Assembly (NCBI RefSeq): GCF_001439605.1
Contig: NZ_LMBX01000037.1
Span: 1-40,868 of the forward strand
DNA length: 40,868 bases
Direction: 5' to 3'
Source of the DNA: Cytobacillus praedii
GTDB taxonomy: Bacteria; Bacillota; Bacilli; Bacillales; Cytobacillaceae
Every line of letters begins with the position of its first letter. Position 1 is the first letter of the stretch. Made by a program: the position numbers and the translations under genes. A model generated the notes under the pieces. That model did no database searches, had not been told where the DNA came from, and saw only the letters and a program-made list of their open reading frames with translations. Below, one piece after another: positions 40,790-40,868 of the stretch.

Positions 40790-40868
40790 AAAAAATGAGG
40801 CTGGGACATAACTAGCTTCAAATAGTGAGAAAGGTGAATTTGAGAGACCTCAAATTCACCTTTCTCTA
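40790..40868. repeat. Intergenic repeat with 18-bp perfect hairpin at window end
   Basis: The segment TGAGGCTGGGACATAACTAG (from about 40795) is a phrase I recall as dispersed in Firmicute intergenic regions. It is followed by an 18-bp perfect stem (40827-40844 with 40849-40866, loop AGAC). It may be a terminator or repeat; the element continues beyond the window. Confidence 0.5.

Noticed and set aside
1..40868. Search for CRISPR arrays, IS elements, prophage genes, tRNA or rRNA
   Set aside because: No spaced direct repeats, transposase, integrase, phage structural genes or RNA-gene signatures were seen.

Overview
The window comes from a low-GC, endospore-forming member of the Bacillaceae (Bacillus sensu lato). 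The evidence is the AGGAGG-type ribosome binding sites, frequent TTG/GTG starts, T-box and TPP leaders, sigma-W and sigma-I promoter motifs, spore genes (alpha/beta SASP, gamma-like SASP, YjcZ peptides, a CwlC-like amidase) and orthologues of B. subtilis YngK, YunG, SigI-RsgI, SwrC, YkvA and YuaF-FloT. I cannot name the species. It is ordinary chromosome with dispersed intergenic repeats; I see no prophage, insertion sequence, CRISPR array, rRNA or tRNA.

Positions 1-12300 hold many small, mostly monocistronic accessory genes: a NUDIX hydrolase, a GyrI-like binding protein, a nucleotidyltransferase, the glycosidase YngK, DUF4177, CBO0543, and an unknown gene whose promoter lies inside a perfect dyad. 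They are followed by a second-type, T-box-controlled class II lysyl-tRNA synthetase, a VOC protein, a zinc-ribbon microprotein, YunG, a NaK-type cation channel with an altered selectivity filter, a decayed GH73 glucosaminidase and a CwlC-type amidase. Positions 12600-16800 hold a B12-binding-type radical SAM protein, a gamma-SASP-like locus split over two frames, a DUF3905 protein and a KtrB-type K+ transporter.

Positions 16900-20800 hold the most interesting system, a five-gene heme-copper cluster. It comprises a IIa-like peptide, a CuA subunit II, a B-family subunit I, a SenC/Sco1 protein and a small membrane protein with an HMHM motif. Subunit I keeps all six metal-ligand histidines, but the position of the cross-linked active-site tyrosine is asparagine. 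With the SenC plus orfX gene order, this points to an sNOR-type nitric oxide reductase rather than the ba3 oxygen reductase that annotation would usually give. Two TGTGA/TCACA dyads lie upstream.

Positions 20900-31700 hold an alpha/beta SASP, sigI-rsgI, a secreted DUF5667 protein behind a candidate sigma-I promoter, an RND pump, an NhaC antiporter and release factor 3. Positions 31700-40868 hold a structured repeat, a DUF457 membrane hydrolase, YkvA, a LysM-SleB hydrolase and a TPP-riboswitch operon. That operon encodes an HMP/thiamine-precursor ABC transporter, a thiamine-binding protein and a TatD hydrolase. The window ends with two YjcZ peptides and the floT-nfeD pair behind an exact sigma-W promoter.
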